Positions 1 through 11,136 of a stretch of DNA of 64,000 nucleotides are shown piece by piece (within the stretch, counting starts at the first letter, position 1; each line of letters starts with the position of its first letter). The notes below the pieces were generated by a model, which did not search any database, had not been told where the DNA came from, and worked only from the letters and a program-made list of their open reading frames with translations. Source of the DNA: Thelonectria olida (lineage: Eukaryota; Ascomycota; Sordariomycetes; Hypocreales; Nectriaceae); assembly GCA_020736575.1 (NCBI GenBank), contig JAGPYM010000012.1, forward strand, positions 682,001 to 746,000, given 5' to 3'. Position numbers and translations under genes: made by a program.

Positions 1-1608
1 AAAAAACCTTGAAGAGCACGCCCGAGATAAACATCCATCCTTTATTGGTTCATGGCATCGCATACGAGGGCACAACCAAACAAGCCGGGCAACGGGGAGG
101 GCGCCCGGTGTTGTTCGTCGCCTCCAGTCTTGTTTCGCTTTCACGAAACGAAGAATCAGTCCATCATACCATGACGAACAAACAATCAACGGGCAAACGT
201 CGTCGGGATGGTGAATCATCAATTCTAGGAATAGACGGAGGCGTTCCAAAATGGGAGCAGTCAACAGAGGCAATCTCGCTTGATCGGAGCAAAAGCAGCC
301 ACACAGCCCATTCCCACTTTATCCCGGTATCCCCTCGCGCCCTCCCCTTTGTGCAAACATTTCAATGTCTTCTGTTTCCTTCATCGAGTCTTCTCTTCAC
401 GCAAGCCGGGCAGATAGATAAAACAGTGTGGGTTCTCACCGTCCTTCTCCTCCTCCTAGCCCAAGTACACCACGTTATCCATCACCATCACCAAACTCAC
501 CGTCCATGGTCAGCTTCAGGTCGCTCTCTCGCAAAGCCGCGCGTCCGCATTCCCACCCGCCCCCGCAAATGCGGCTATGCCCTCGTCCAGTCATCCATCC
601 AGGTGAACCGCGTTCCTTGCAGTAGCCTTGTCCAGAACCCACCGGCGTCAACCAATTGACAGCCCAATCTCCCCTGCCAAGAGATTTCCATTCCCAATTC
701 TTCGATGTTCTCCTCTTCACCTCTTTCTCGCATCATCCCCACGTGCCCTCAATTGTGAGCAGTTCTCGCAGCCCAGGCTAATCAACCGCCTCAGGACCCG
801 TCGCCCGCCCGTCGTTCTGCTAGACCCAAGACATTTATCACTTGCGAGACCCCAGCGTTCTTTCTAATTAGCTGTCATTCTATCGTGGCCGCCATCTTCT
901 CGATCCATTCTCCACTCCTTCTTTTTCTTTGGCCGCGCCAAGCGATGCCTCTGTCCAAATCAGGGACCAAGACGATGAAGAAAATGGAGTCATGAATTCT
1001 CCCCAATTTCGATGACATATCGTGGCGCCTGCCTCTCTGTCTAGGCTATTGGCCACAGCGCCGCCTTGGCCATCAGATATTACTCCACGACCGATTTCAT
1101 CCATCCGTCATCGCCATCCAGTCGTCTCCCCTTTCTACATGCCCTCATTCTATTACTTCGTATTCTTCCCCATGGCTGAGGACATAACGTGACCAAGCCA
1201 CTCAATACGCCTAAAACTCCCGAGTCATCCCTCACTTGAAGCTCTTGGTTGATCATGACAGACAGACACAATGGTACGAGCATAAAGTGAGAGAAATTTC
1301 AGCTTCATATCAGCTGTTCAATTGTCGAGCGGCGTCGATAACGTACTAAACGTACAAGAAAACTCATTACATCTGCATAGAGATTTGGCAGCTTCAGTCT
1401 CCTCGCCGTGGGCGTTGTGGTACTCACGCCTGTGATCTATAAACTCCCAACGCCACCAAATGCGCAACAAAGAACATGTGCCAGACATTTTCCCCCGGTC
1501 TGGGACATTGTTGTAACATAAAAAAAATAAAAAAAAATAAAAAGATGGAAATCCAGCCGTGCTCCCCAACCGTAATAGACTTATCCCCTTCCGCTAGCAT
1601 CGTTTACA
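1..1608. other. No gene recognised; downstream flank of the ABC transporter
   Basis: I see no supportable coding gene here. The longest open frame at the left edge begins at a TTG rather than an ATG and encodes a low-complexity Ser/Pro/His-rich product that looks like chance. Around 1518-1545 there are A-rich runs that read as T-rich on the minus strand. They lie just past the transporter stop codon and probably belong to its 3' untranslated region. A gene extending from the left edge of the window cannot be excluded. Confidence 0.5.
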
Positions 1609-4600
1609 TCACCGATGCTTCTCCAAGCTCTGCAAATTGACGAGCTCCGCGTATCTTCCGTTCTTCTTCATAAGCTCAGAGTGTGTTCCCTGCTCAACGA
1701 TGCGACCTTGGTCAAAGACGTAAATCACATCCGCTTTCTGAATAGTGCTCAGACGATGAGCCACGGCAATCGTCGTGCGGCCCTTAGCCGCTTTGTCGAG
1801 AGCGGCCTGGACAACGTGCTCTGACTCCGAGTCCAGAGCCGACGTCGCCTCGTCGAGGAGAAGGATCTTGGGGTCACGGATCAACGCACGGGCAATAGCA
1901 ATGCGCTGCTTCTGACCACCAGAGAGGAGAGTGCCCTTGCTACCGACGACGGTGTTGAAGCCTTCGGGCAAGGACACGATAAAGTCGTAAATGTTTGCTT
2001 CGCGACAAGCAAATTCGATGGCCGAATCGGGAACGTTCTCGGCTGGTGTTCCGAGAAGAATATTCTCCTTGATACTTCCTTGATAAAGAGTGGGCTCCTG
2101 ACTAACAAGAGCGATGTGAGATCGGTATTCGTTCACGTTAAGCCCACTGATCTCGTGGTTATCAATGTAGACTCCACCAGACAAGGGATCATAGAACCGC
2201 TCTAGAAGAGCAATCGTCGTGCTCTTGCCACAACCAGAAGCTCCCACCAGGGCCACGTATTGGCCAGGTCGGACTGTCAGGTTAAGACCACGAAGCACGG
2301 GCTGCTCAGGTCGAGTTGGGTAACGGAAATGGACGTCACGAAATTCAATGGTGCCCTGGACATCGGTCAAGCGCTCGCCTTCTTGTGACCAGGTATCCAC
2401 TACGGGCTCTCGGTCAAATAGCTTCTTCAGCTCACCAGCAGCCTGATAGGCCTTGCCCATATCAGGGGCAAACGAGAAGATGGTGCCCGCAGACTGGGCT
2501 CCAAAGATGATAGCCATGAAGCAGAGGAAGAACTGGAACATGGAGTATTCGTACTTGGCAATCAGGGTGCCGCCGTACCAGAAACCGAGGGCGAAGCAGG
2601 CGAAGAGCAGGGACTGAGACGCGGCATACAAAGCCGACGACTTGATGACGGAGATAAGGCTGTTGCGCTGTTGTATGGCAAGGGATGCCTTGTACTGGGC
2701 AAGGACATCCTCTTCACGTGTAAGAGAGGCAACAGTTCGAATGGCCGAGATGGCTTCAGAGGCAAAAGTAGCTGAGGAGTCATACGCAGCCTTCGATCGA
2801 CGCTGAAAGTGAGCCAGCATCCAAAATCGGAAGAAACCGCAAGCCAGAAGAACTGGAATGGTAGAAATGCACACAAGAGAGAGCTTCCATCCGATAGCCA
2901 ACGACATAGCACAGGCGGAGATGAGCGTGGTAAGGACCATGAGAATCGTTCCCAGAGTCACACCACTCAGACCAGCAACGTGAGTTGTCTCGGTTGACAG
3001 GAACGAAGTGAGAGCACCCGCAGTGTTCTCATCTCGGTCGAAGAAAGCAACATCCTGTCGGAGTATGGTTCGGAAAGCGCGGTCACGAACACGATGAACA
3101 AGTCGTTCAGAGCACTTGGCAAAGAAGATCCCCTGAATCACAAATGCAAGGAACTGAACGATGGCCAGCATCAGGTACATGGAGCTCCAAAAGTCGGAGT
3201 CATGTTTAACCTGGTGCTTGTTCTCGGGAGTGATGGCAACTGACAGGGTAACGATCTGCTTGGCGAAGAAGACTATGAATGGGTTAATTGGGAACGTTGC
3301 GCATTTCGTGGGCACTGATACGTACCAGCTTGGGTTGGGTTTCCACCACCACAAATGGCAGAGAAGAAAAGACCCATCAACATGAGCTTCCATTCGGCAG
3401 AATTGAAAGAGCCAATCAGCTTAATCAATGTCCACATGCTATACTTTTGCTCCTGTTCAGCCTTGCGGGCCTGAAGAGCGACGCTAGACGCAGATTTGGA
3501 GGTTGTTGTGCGGTTGAGTTTCTCGGCGATGTTGTCATCGGGGTCAGCGAGGACAACACCCTCCTTGGTTGACATCTTCTTGATAAGAGTCTCTTCTTCC
3601 TCAGCATCAATAGCAGCCTCTTCCTCAGCAGTCATCTCATCAGCAGCGGCAATGTTCTGGGCAGACACAAGGTTGTAGTAGGCACCCTTCTTCTCGAGGA
3701 GATCGTTGTGGGTTCCTTGTTCGACAATGCGACCTTCAGACATGACGACGATGTTGTGTGCGTCCCGGATTGTAGACAGTCGGTGAGCGATGGTGATGGT
3801 AGTACGACCCTCGGCAGCAACCTCCAGAGCGGCCTGGACCACGCCTTCAGACTTGGTATCGAGGGCAGAGGTAGCCTCATCCAGGAGAAGAACTACCGTA
3901 TTGTTAGTCAGGGGTACAACTTGGGTAATATTGAGAAAAGTCTTACTCTTGGGATCCGAAACCACAGCTCGAGCAATCGCGATACGCTGCTTCTGGCCAC
4001 CTGATAGGAGGAAACCTCGCTCACCAACATTGGTTTCGTAGCCTTCAGGAAGAGAAGAGACGAAATCGTGAGCGTTGGCCTTCTTGGCAGCCTCAATGAC
4101 AAGTTCACGCTGCTTCTCCTCGCTCTCGTGCTCGTGAGCCGTGCCAATCAGTCCATGACGAATGTTGTTGAAGATGGTAGTGCCGAATAAAGTAGGTTCT
4201 TGGCTCACAAGTGCCATCTGCTGTCGCAGCCATCGGAGGTTCAGCTTACTGATGTCGTGGCCATCAAGGTACACGGTACCTTCAACCGGGTCGTAAAATC
4301 GCTCGACCAATCCAACAATAGTACTCTTACCGGACCCAGATGCACCAACCAAAGCCGTGACCTTGCCTGCGGGAATCTCCAGGCTGACATCATTCATGAC
4401 CACGACCTCGGGACGGGAAGGATAGATGTGCTTAATATTGGCCAGTCGGATGGTACCCTGCAGGCGTTCGAGCTTCTCACCATCCTCATTGGTAGGATCC
4501 AAGGGAGATTGGCGATCAATCGTGTTAAAGATCTTAGCGGCGGCAGCAACGGCGTTGGTGAAAGCTTGCATGTTGGGGGCGACGTTACCCAGGTTGAAAG

Positions 4601-5732
4601 CACCGATCATAACGGCCATGAGAATAGTCAAAACCCTGGAAAGACTGGTGTCGCCATCAACCAAGAACTTGCTTCCCTGCCAGAAAGCCAAACCGTAGTT
4701 GAGATAGAGGACCAACATCATGCCAGCAATCATGAAGGAGAGGGCGCCCTTGACCCGGAAACCAAAGTGTTCGGCTCGGGCGAGATGAGCATCGTACTGG
4801 CGGGCCAAACGCTCCTGGGTACCAAAGGCAATAGCGTTGCGAATCGAGCTGATGACTTCGTCGGCCAAGCTGCCACCAACGGCATAGGCCTCCAGGTTTT
4901 GCTTGTTGTACTTGAGAATGAAGGTAGAACCACCACCCATGTTGAGGAGAAGGGCAACGACGGTGGAGAAGAGAATCAGTGTCAGCTTCCAGTATCGAAT
5001 GAAGCCGATGATAAAGGCCGAGATAAAAGTGGCGACAGCGGCGAGAGTAAGAGAGACCTTCTCAGAGATGCCATCCTGGATGAGGTTGGTGTCAGAGGTG
5101 ATGCGGGTAGTGACCTCGCCAGCGCCAAGCTTGTCGAAGAAACCAATATTCTGGCGCATGCAGCTCTCGAGGTAGTGCTCGCGGATCTTGGCGCTGATGT
5201 GCTCGCCGACGTAGATGAAGCCCACAGTCGAGATGTAGGTGACGATAAACTCGGCAACTCCCAAGTAGACAAAGTACAGGACATAGTCGACCAGCTTGTC
5301 GGTAAATTCGTCGTAAGTCTGTTTACCCAGGAAATAATCCTGGAAGACACCCTGCAGATTACCGAAGACGACTGTCATGAGAGGCAGGGCAGCGCCACCA
5401 GCAATGGCGCAAATGCCCGCAACGATCATGATGAGGATATCATTGCGCGAGGCATAGCGGTACAAAACACCGACGCCCTGCTTGACTTCGGGCGTAATAA
5501 CCTGGCGGCGGAGGACTTCGGCTTGATGGTCAGGAAGATGCTTGTACAAGTCGGCGTCAGAAGGCTTCTCGGGCAACGGCGCAATAACTTTGGAGTCGGC
5601 CTTGTGTAGATCGATTTTCTCGGGGTCGGATGTCGGTTCCTTGGCAGCTGTTCGAGCTACGTCAACCTCAGTCGATTCGTCATGGCTTGAGGGCGACGAG
5701 CGAATCGAGCCATCATTCTTTTCGGAAGTCAT
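1609..5732 (-). CDS. ABC-B full transporter, multidrug resistance type (Pmd1/Mdr1-like)
   Basis: Three exons on the minus strand: 5732-3947, 3892-3326 and 3272-1609, giving 1338 aa. It is a full-size ATP-driven exporter with the order TMD1-NBD1-TMD2-NBD2, expected in the plasma membrane and exporting hydrophobic compounds. NBD1 has Walker A GASGSGKS (about 462), signature LSGGQ (about 574), Walker B ILLLDEATSALD (about 596) and the AHRLSTI switch histidine. NBD2 has GASGCGKS (about 1125), LSGGQ, ILLLDEATSALD and AHRLSTI, so both sites look catalytically competent. The start is the ATG at 5732 (MTSEKNDG); a slightly longer frame begins with TTG and was not used. Intron 3893-3946 is 54 nt without an in-frame stop and splits Walker B, and intron 3273-3325 is 53 nt; both removals restore family consensus. 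Family members include the fungal leptomycin-resistance and azole efflux pumps. A pheromone exporter (Ste6-type) is possible, and the substrate cannot be read from the sequence. Confidence 0.95.
3893..3946 (-). other. 54-nt in-frame, stop-free intron at Walker B of NBD1
   Basis: The donor GTAAGA, a TGACTAAC branch-like element and the acceptor GGTAG are present. Splicing joins DPK to ILLLDEATSALD, the Walker B consensus. If the intron is retained the frame stays open and adds 18 residues just before the catalytic Walker B aspartate, which should inactivate that site. Confidence 0.85.
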
Positions 5733-8700
5733 TTTCAAAGAGAAGGAAGCTCAAGGCTTCGAGAAAGAGTTGACGAGCAAAGGCGAGAGGAGCAACGCGA
5801 TGCGCTCGCCAAGCTGAAGCGGGCAAGCCCGTGGATACAGATGCGTGCAGTCGAATTCAACACACCATCAATCGAGCAGTTGATAAACGAGTTGCGAAAT
5901 GTGCTACCGACAGAACATTGAAGCTTAGAGTGTGAAGAAGAAGATACACCCACTCACACACGAGATGGAAGAAGACACGGTGAAGTAAATAAATAATGGG
6001 AAACGGGAAGGATTAAAATGCCAGCGATACGGCGGAGTTCGCAAAGAGTAAATAGCTTGTGCCTCTCTCTTTCCCCCCGGCGAAAGGAGGAATCGGACGG
6101 AGGACAAAAAGGGTCCCGGTGGACTCCATCGCACCTTCCCTTGCTCTTCTCGAGGTAACTTAGCGTCGCCGTCTGAGTCTTCAGCGGGCCGGACACTGAG
6201 ACCACGCCTCCACGCCCCCGCGCACGGCGATCCAAGGTCTCCGCCTGCACAGTGTCGAGCGACTCGAGGCACACTATCGGCTCAGCCACTGGCTCTGGCG
6301 GTGATACCGTCAAGCGGGCGTCCGATCCGGCGGCGCGCAAACGTGCCTCGAGGGACGCCGTGCACTGTGTGACGGCCCCGCGCAGGATCGTTCTGGGCAA
6401 CGAGGCGAGATGCGGACACGCCCCGACACGGCTCGATGCACCCCGCTGGAACGCGAAGTAAACGATAGCGAGCAAAGCGACAGACAAGTCAGCACCTTAC
6501 AGAGACGCGCACAAGGCAACGACAAATGAATGAAGCTTGCGACATCTACAAGGGGTGCGGATTTTACTGGAGTTTAGGATACTCGGGCCCGAGAAGGCTA
6601 GAGCAGACGATTCAGAACCCAACAACTCGGGTCCGACCAGAGAAATACCTTCATTCAACAGCCTGATCCGGGCCCGTTGCGAGCACCCGGAGGATGCGTC
6701 TTGGCCTGGGAATTGCAACGCTGGCAACCCCAACTTCAGTATTTGTTCCCGGCTTGGCTTCGATGGATCCCTGCGCGCGCCACGAGCAAAGTGTAGCCTG
6801 TGGCCGCTTTCATCCAGCAGATCGCCGCCAAGGACCACCCCTGGGATATCTTCAAACCGCTTTGAATTTCGAGATTCTCCGACATCAGGTTGTCTCTACC
6901 TGAGACTTTGCCGTTACTATTACGAGAAGGACGAAGGACGTAGTGCGCGAGGCACCATCGGCCTGCATTTGAGTCATCCATCTGTAGTCATATCTCTGTC
7001 CTCGCCCCGTGCTGATCTGTTCATGCTCCTTTTCGAGGTATTGTCTTCCCATCCATCCATCGGGGTCTTACAGCAGCCCGAACCCGTCTCATCTGGGAAA
7101 GGACTGGATGTACATTATCGGCCGATGAGGCGGGGAGTGGAGAAGCCGGGCAGCGGCTCAATGGGGCACACACTTCGAAACGGTGCCTGTTTTCGGATGC
7201 GACTGGGTCAGTTGCGAGATGCGAAGTACGAGCGAGTGAGTCAGTGAACAGAACTCTCCAAGAAAATGCGAGAATCCCATTCGCTTACGTAGTCACTATT
7301 GCTTGACTCGCTCTCGGTTCCGCATTCACGGGCTGCGATGGTGCATAGCAGCCCAGTTGGTTTGCGAGTTCCAATGTCTCGAATTCTTCTGCACGTTCCA
7401 GAACCAAACATAATAAGGGTACGTCATGCCGCATCAAACCGTCGGGATTACGGCACACAATCATTTCGAGTCATAACACGATCAATATTAACTACGGAGC
7501 CCGAGTTATCTTACACCGTCAAATCCTCTCTGCATGTCAGAGTGCAATACGGGGGTCGGGTCAGATTCCCATGCCCAGGCTCATAGATTTTTCCTCTTGC
7601 CCATCAAACCCATGCATGTAGCATGCAAGCAACGTCAACAAAGGCCAAGCCAACGAGGGAATCGGCACGATTGTGACGAAATCTACGCCGCGTCTCGTTC
7701 AAGGGAGAGAAACACAACGAGGGTCCCTTCGCCTGTCTATCCAGTTATCATGCTTTCCAGTAAGGAAGGGTAGCTGCTCAACGCGCGCACCGCAGATAAT
7801 GGCATCGTACGGGATGCGATTTCGTACTGGTTCCTCTGGCGATTTGCATCAAGCGTCGCACATGGAGGATGCTCGAGGACTTCTCCCCAGAAGCACCTTT
7901 GTCGTGTCGCACAAGGATTCGCGCCACAGCTTGTTTGCTTGTGTCGCAGCTCAACAGCCCCCGGCACATGGTAGCATCGGCTCTGCCTCCCCCGTTTGGC
8001 CTGGTTCGTTGACGTCCGGTCGTCTATCGATTTTAATCTCATTTCGCCATTTTGGTGTTTTAACCCCCCCCCCTCTTTTCACCGACGAATCATCAACTCA
8101 TCAGAGCTACGCAAAGCCGACGAACCGTCCAGCCTGCAATTCGTCGAGAGCCCGAACCGGAGTGTCGGCACATCCATGACCCGACGAAGCAAAGCTGCAG
8201 GCAATAGTCGGAAACCGGTGCTGGCTTCACACCGGTAACCGGTTCCCCACGCATGATGGGTATGGGGTCATCATGAGAGAGAGCTGATCCCCAAGGCAGC
8301 CAACACAACCAAAATATTTTACGCGAGCATCCCCCGGCAAATTCGACAAGTCCGAACCCCGGGGCAGAAACACCAGCGACTGGGCAGCTTTACGAAACCA
8401 GTGGAGTAAAAGACCGAGGAGGCGTCATGGAGATCCAGGTCATCGACAAGGTGCATGCTTTGGGGTCTTTTCCGCGTTGTTGGCCTGGACCCTACCCTTC
8501 CAAGAGACTGCTAAATATGTGATATGTGAGGGAAATCATCTTCAAGCTCCAGCGAAGATGCCAGTCGTTTCGTCGGAATCAAAAATAGCTGGGGGATGTG
8601 GACTATAGAGTTAACGCCACGCCCTGGTCCACCTTACTTCTTGTTGCAATCAATCGCACGCAAGCATTGATGGAACTGTTCTGCAATGAGAGGAAAATCA

Positions 8701-9730
8701 AAATTGATGTTGTTTGGTCTTTCCATCAGCCCTACAGACACCCTCTCCTTCAGGTACTGGTCTGATGTTTAGTTATGTGCTCTGTACTTTTTGTCTATGC
8801 CCCTTGTCTCGTCATTGAGCCGGTTTACCGGTGTTGTGCATCTCGGACACTCGCCGCACCGGATCTTGGGGTTACCTTGACTGGATTTCCCGCTTGCGCG
8901 AGACGAATGATCGACGTTCGGTGGACCAACGTAACCAACAAGGGGAAACTTGTTGGTGGGCAGCCGGCGTGACTGATGTTGCCGTGTTACGTCGTCTTGA
9001 TTTACTGCATGAGTGTTTTTGATGCTGCAGTTTCTATCTTGCGATTGGTGACTTGGAATCAAGCCATGAATTCCATTCGTTGGGCGACGTAATGAGTGGT
9101 GTGTATCGCTGGTGTGGTGATTTTACCTCATAGCGTGTCATAGTGTGAGTGCACTCGACAAAGGCTTTAACGTCGGGGGGAGAAGTTGCAGCTTGGTAGA
9201 AAAAACTCAAGATCGAACAGGATGACACAAGTGTACGATAAGTACGAAGCATCGTCACGAGGCCAAACCCCAAGTAGCAGTTTCATCCACAAGTCGGCTT
9301 CGCAGGAAGAAAGCTTCATTGGTGTCACCAACTTACAAACAGCCTTCGTAAGGAACATACCCTATACCCCCGAAAACTTGCATCGTGGCGCAATCGAGAC
9401 GTCGATAATTCCTCGCCACATGGCTTGAGCCGAGCACCATTTCGAATCCTTCCCATGCCATCGCTTTTTTCGCATTCAGCCTCGCCCGCCTAACATTGCC
9501 ACCTAACAGCACGTGTCCCATCAGCCGCACCCTTCCTCCGAAGCCATGGTGTCCTTCTGAGTTTCAACCTCGACCAGCGTGTGTCACTAAGACATTGTTT
9601 GCCAACACATCTCGCCCGTGCCTGGGTACGCGCACAAAAATACGACAACCTCACTCTACCCGATTATCTACCCCGCGGTTGGGACCTGGGCGTCGCCAAA
9701 TACCCTCAACCGCAAGCCCGCCCGCCCATC
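5733..9730. promoter_or_regulatory. 4-kb intergenic region between divergent ABC transporter and SARAF-like gene
   Basis: This must hold the promoters of both flanking genes, which diverge from it. No coding gene is supported. A GC-rich block at about 6180-6450 carries a 177-codon frame on the minus strand that begins with TTG, not ATG. From about 7250 to 9450 I see no gene. Local features include a C-rich run near 8065-8075 and a paired element ACCGGTaACCGGT at about 8231-8243. Transcription start sites cannot be placed from sequence alone. Confidence 0.5.
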
Positions 9731-10603
9731 ATGATCCCCTCCACGCTCTTCGCCCTCACCCTCCCCGCGCTGGCCCTCGCCGCCTCGCGCCCCAAGAATG
9801 CCATCCTCCTCTCCGATGTCGAGTCACTCACCCTCCGGGGCCACGGCGCCATGACGAAGCACCGCCGCGTCTCCGCCATCCCCCAGCTGCGCTGTCTCTC
9901 TAACTCCAAAATCTGCGACCTCTATGACATCGACGTCATGCGCTGCGACAACCAGGGCTCCTCCTACGGCCCCGAGGACATCCAGTGGAGCTGCACCGCC
10001 TCGCTCCCCGAGACCCTCAAGCTCGGCAGCACCGACGTCATATGCGAGGGCTACTCGTCGCCCGACGACGACTACGTCCTCAAGGGTTCCTGCGGTGTCG
10101 AGTATCGCCTTGCCTTGACGACAAAGGGCGAACATCGATATCCGGAGCTCGCCGGTGAAGAAAGCAAGCTCGACTGGAGCGGTATCCTCTTCATGGTTAT
10201 TTTCGTCGCGGTCCTAGGCTTCATCATATACGGCGCCTGCATCCGGGGCCAAGAAAACCGGGATGCTCAACGCGCTGGCATCCGTCGTGGTGGCGGAGGA
10301 TGGGGACCGGGACCTGGACCTGGCTGGGGACCTGGAAACGACCCTCCTCCTCCCTACCCAGGCACGAAACCCTCCGGACAGGATAGTTGGAGGCCCGGCT
10401 TTTGGTCAGGAGCGGCTGGAGGAGCGGCCGCCGGATATTGGGCTGGCAGTAGGAACCATGGTGACAACCACCATGACAATCACCACAATTATGGAAGCGT
10501 TGGACAAGGACATGGATGGGGTGGAGGTTCCTCGAGATCATCCTCGTCTGGTTCCAACACCCGCCACGAGAGCACTGGATTTGGTTCTACCAGTCGAAGA
10601 TAG
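9731..10603 (+). CDS. SARAF-like ER membrane protein (DUF1183/TMEM66 family)
   Basis: Single exon, 290 aa. The start ATG at 9731 gives a clean signal peptide (about residues 1-17, MIPSTLFALTLPALALA); an upstream in-frame TTG extension was not used. A cysteine-containing luminal domain (about 18-148) includes CDNQG and WSCTASLP motifs typical of SARAF. One membrane helix follows at about 151-172, then a cytosolic tail rich in Gly, Pro, His, Asn and Ser. In animals SARAF sits in the ER membrane and restrains store-operated calcium entry. The luminal domain, helix and low-complexity tail match that layout, but the role in fungi, which lack a clear STIM/Orai pair, is not known to me. The gene converges on bre1, about 530 bp from its stop. 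Confidence 0.85.
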   Translation: MIPSTLFALTLPALALAASRPKNAILLSDVESLTLRGHGAMTKHRRVSAIPQLRCLSNSKICDLYDIDVMRCDNQGSSYGPEDIQWSCTASLPETLKLGSTDVICEGYSSPDDDYVLKGSCGVEYRLALTTKGEHRYPELAGEESKLDWSGILFMVIFVAVLGFIIYGACIRGQENRDAQRAGIRRGGGGWGPGPGPGWGPGNDPPPPYPGTKPSGQDSWRPGFWSGAAGGAAAGYWAGSRNHGDNHHDNHHNYGSVGQGHGWGGGSSRSSSSGSNTRHESTGFGSTSRR

Positions 10604-11136
10604 ATCCCCACGAGATAGGCTGTACTTAGGTTGCTTGGTTATGTCACGTCGCCTCAAGGGTTTCAGGAATGCACCCATTGAATTGGCTACCCAGATTGTA
10701 TCAATACGTAGCTGAATTGGACGCCTTTCATTTATCCAGCACATCCTCATTTACCTCCGTAAGGATTCGCCACCTCATGCCGTATCCTCCCTGGCCACAC
10801 AGTATATACACGCCGCTGAGCACAGCTAATGCTCCCCATAGCGAATAATAAAAGTACATAGGTACATTTCCAAAACCGGCGTTCGTCTAGCCCAGAGAAG
10901 GAGAAAAGCAACCACGTTCCAAGTCGGCCCAGCTTCAACCCCCAGAACAGTTGGCCTCTTCGCGCGAGCCAAACCACCTGAAACGAGTGGCAACGGATAG
11001 TACAATGCTGAAGAAACGTGATTAAATATGTAAAGTGGAGGAGGCATCGTGAGCTCCCAGAAAAGGGGCGATTGATCGATCGGTCGAAAGAATGTATCTG
11101 CCCGCGTGATGATGAACCAAGTTACTCGGCTCGCAA
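10604..11136. other. Convergent intergenic spacer (SARAF-like / bre1)
   Basis: This holds the 3' untranslated regions of two converging genes. I see no coding region or other element. Confidence 0.6.

Noticed and set aside
9..659. 216-codon frame at the left edge
   Set aside because: It starts with TTG, has irregular composition and no domain.
4200..5609. 469-codon open frame on the plus strand
   Set aside because: It is antisense to the ABC transporter, starts at TTG and has no domain; it mirrors the codon bias of the real gene.
5954..6487. 177-codon minus-strand frame upstream of the transporter with a hydrophobic start
   Set aside because: The apparent first Met is a TTG codon, there is no early ATG, and the product has no recognisable domain. 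Probably leader or promoter sequence.
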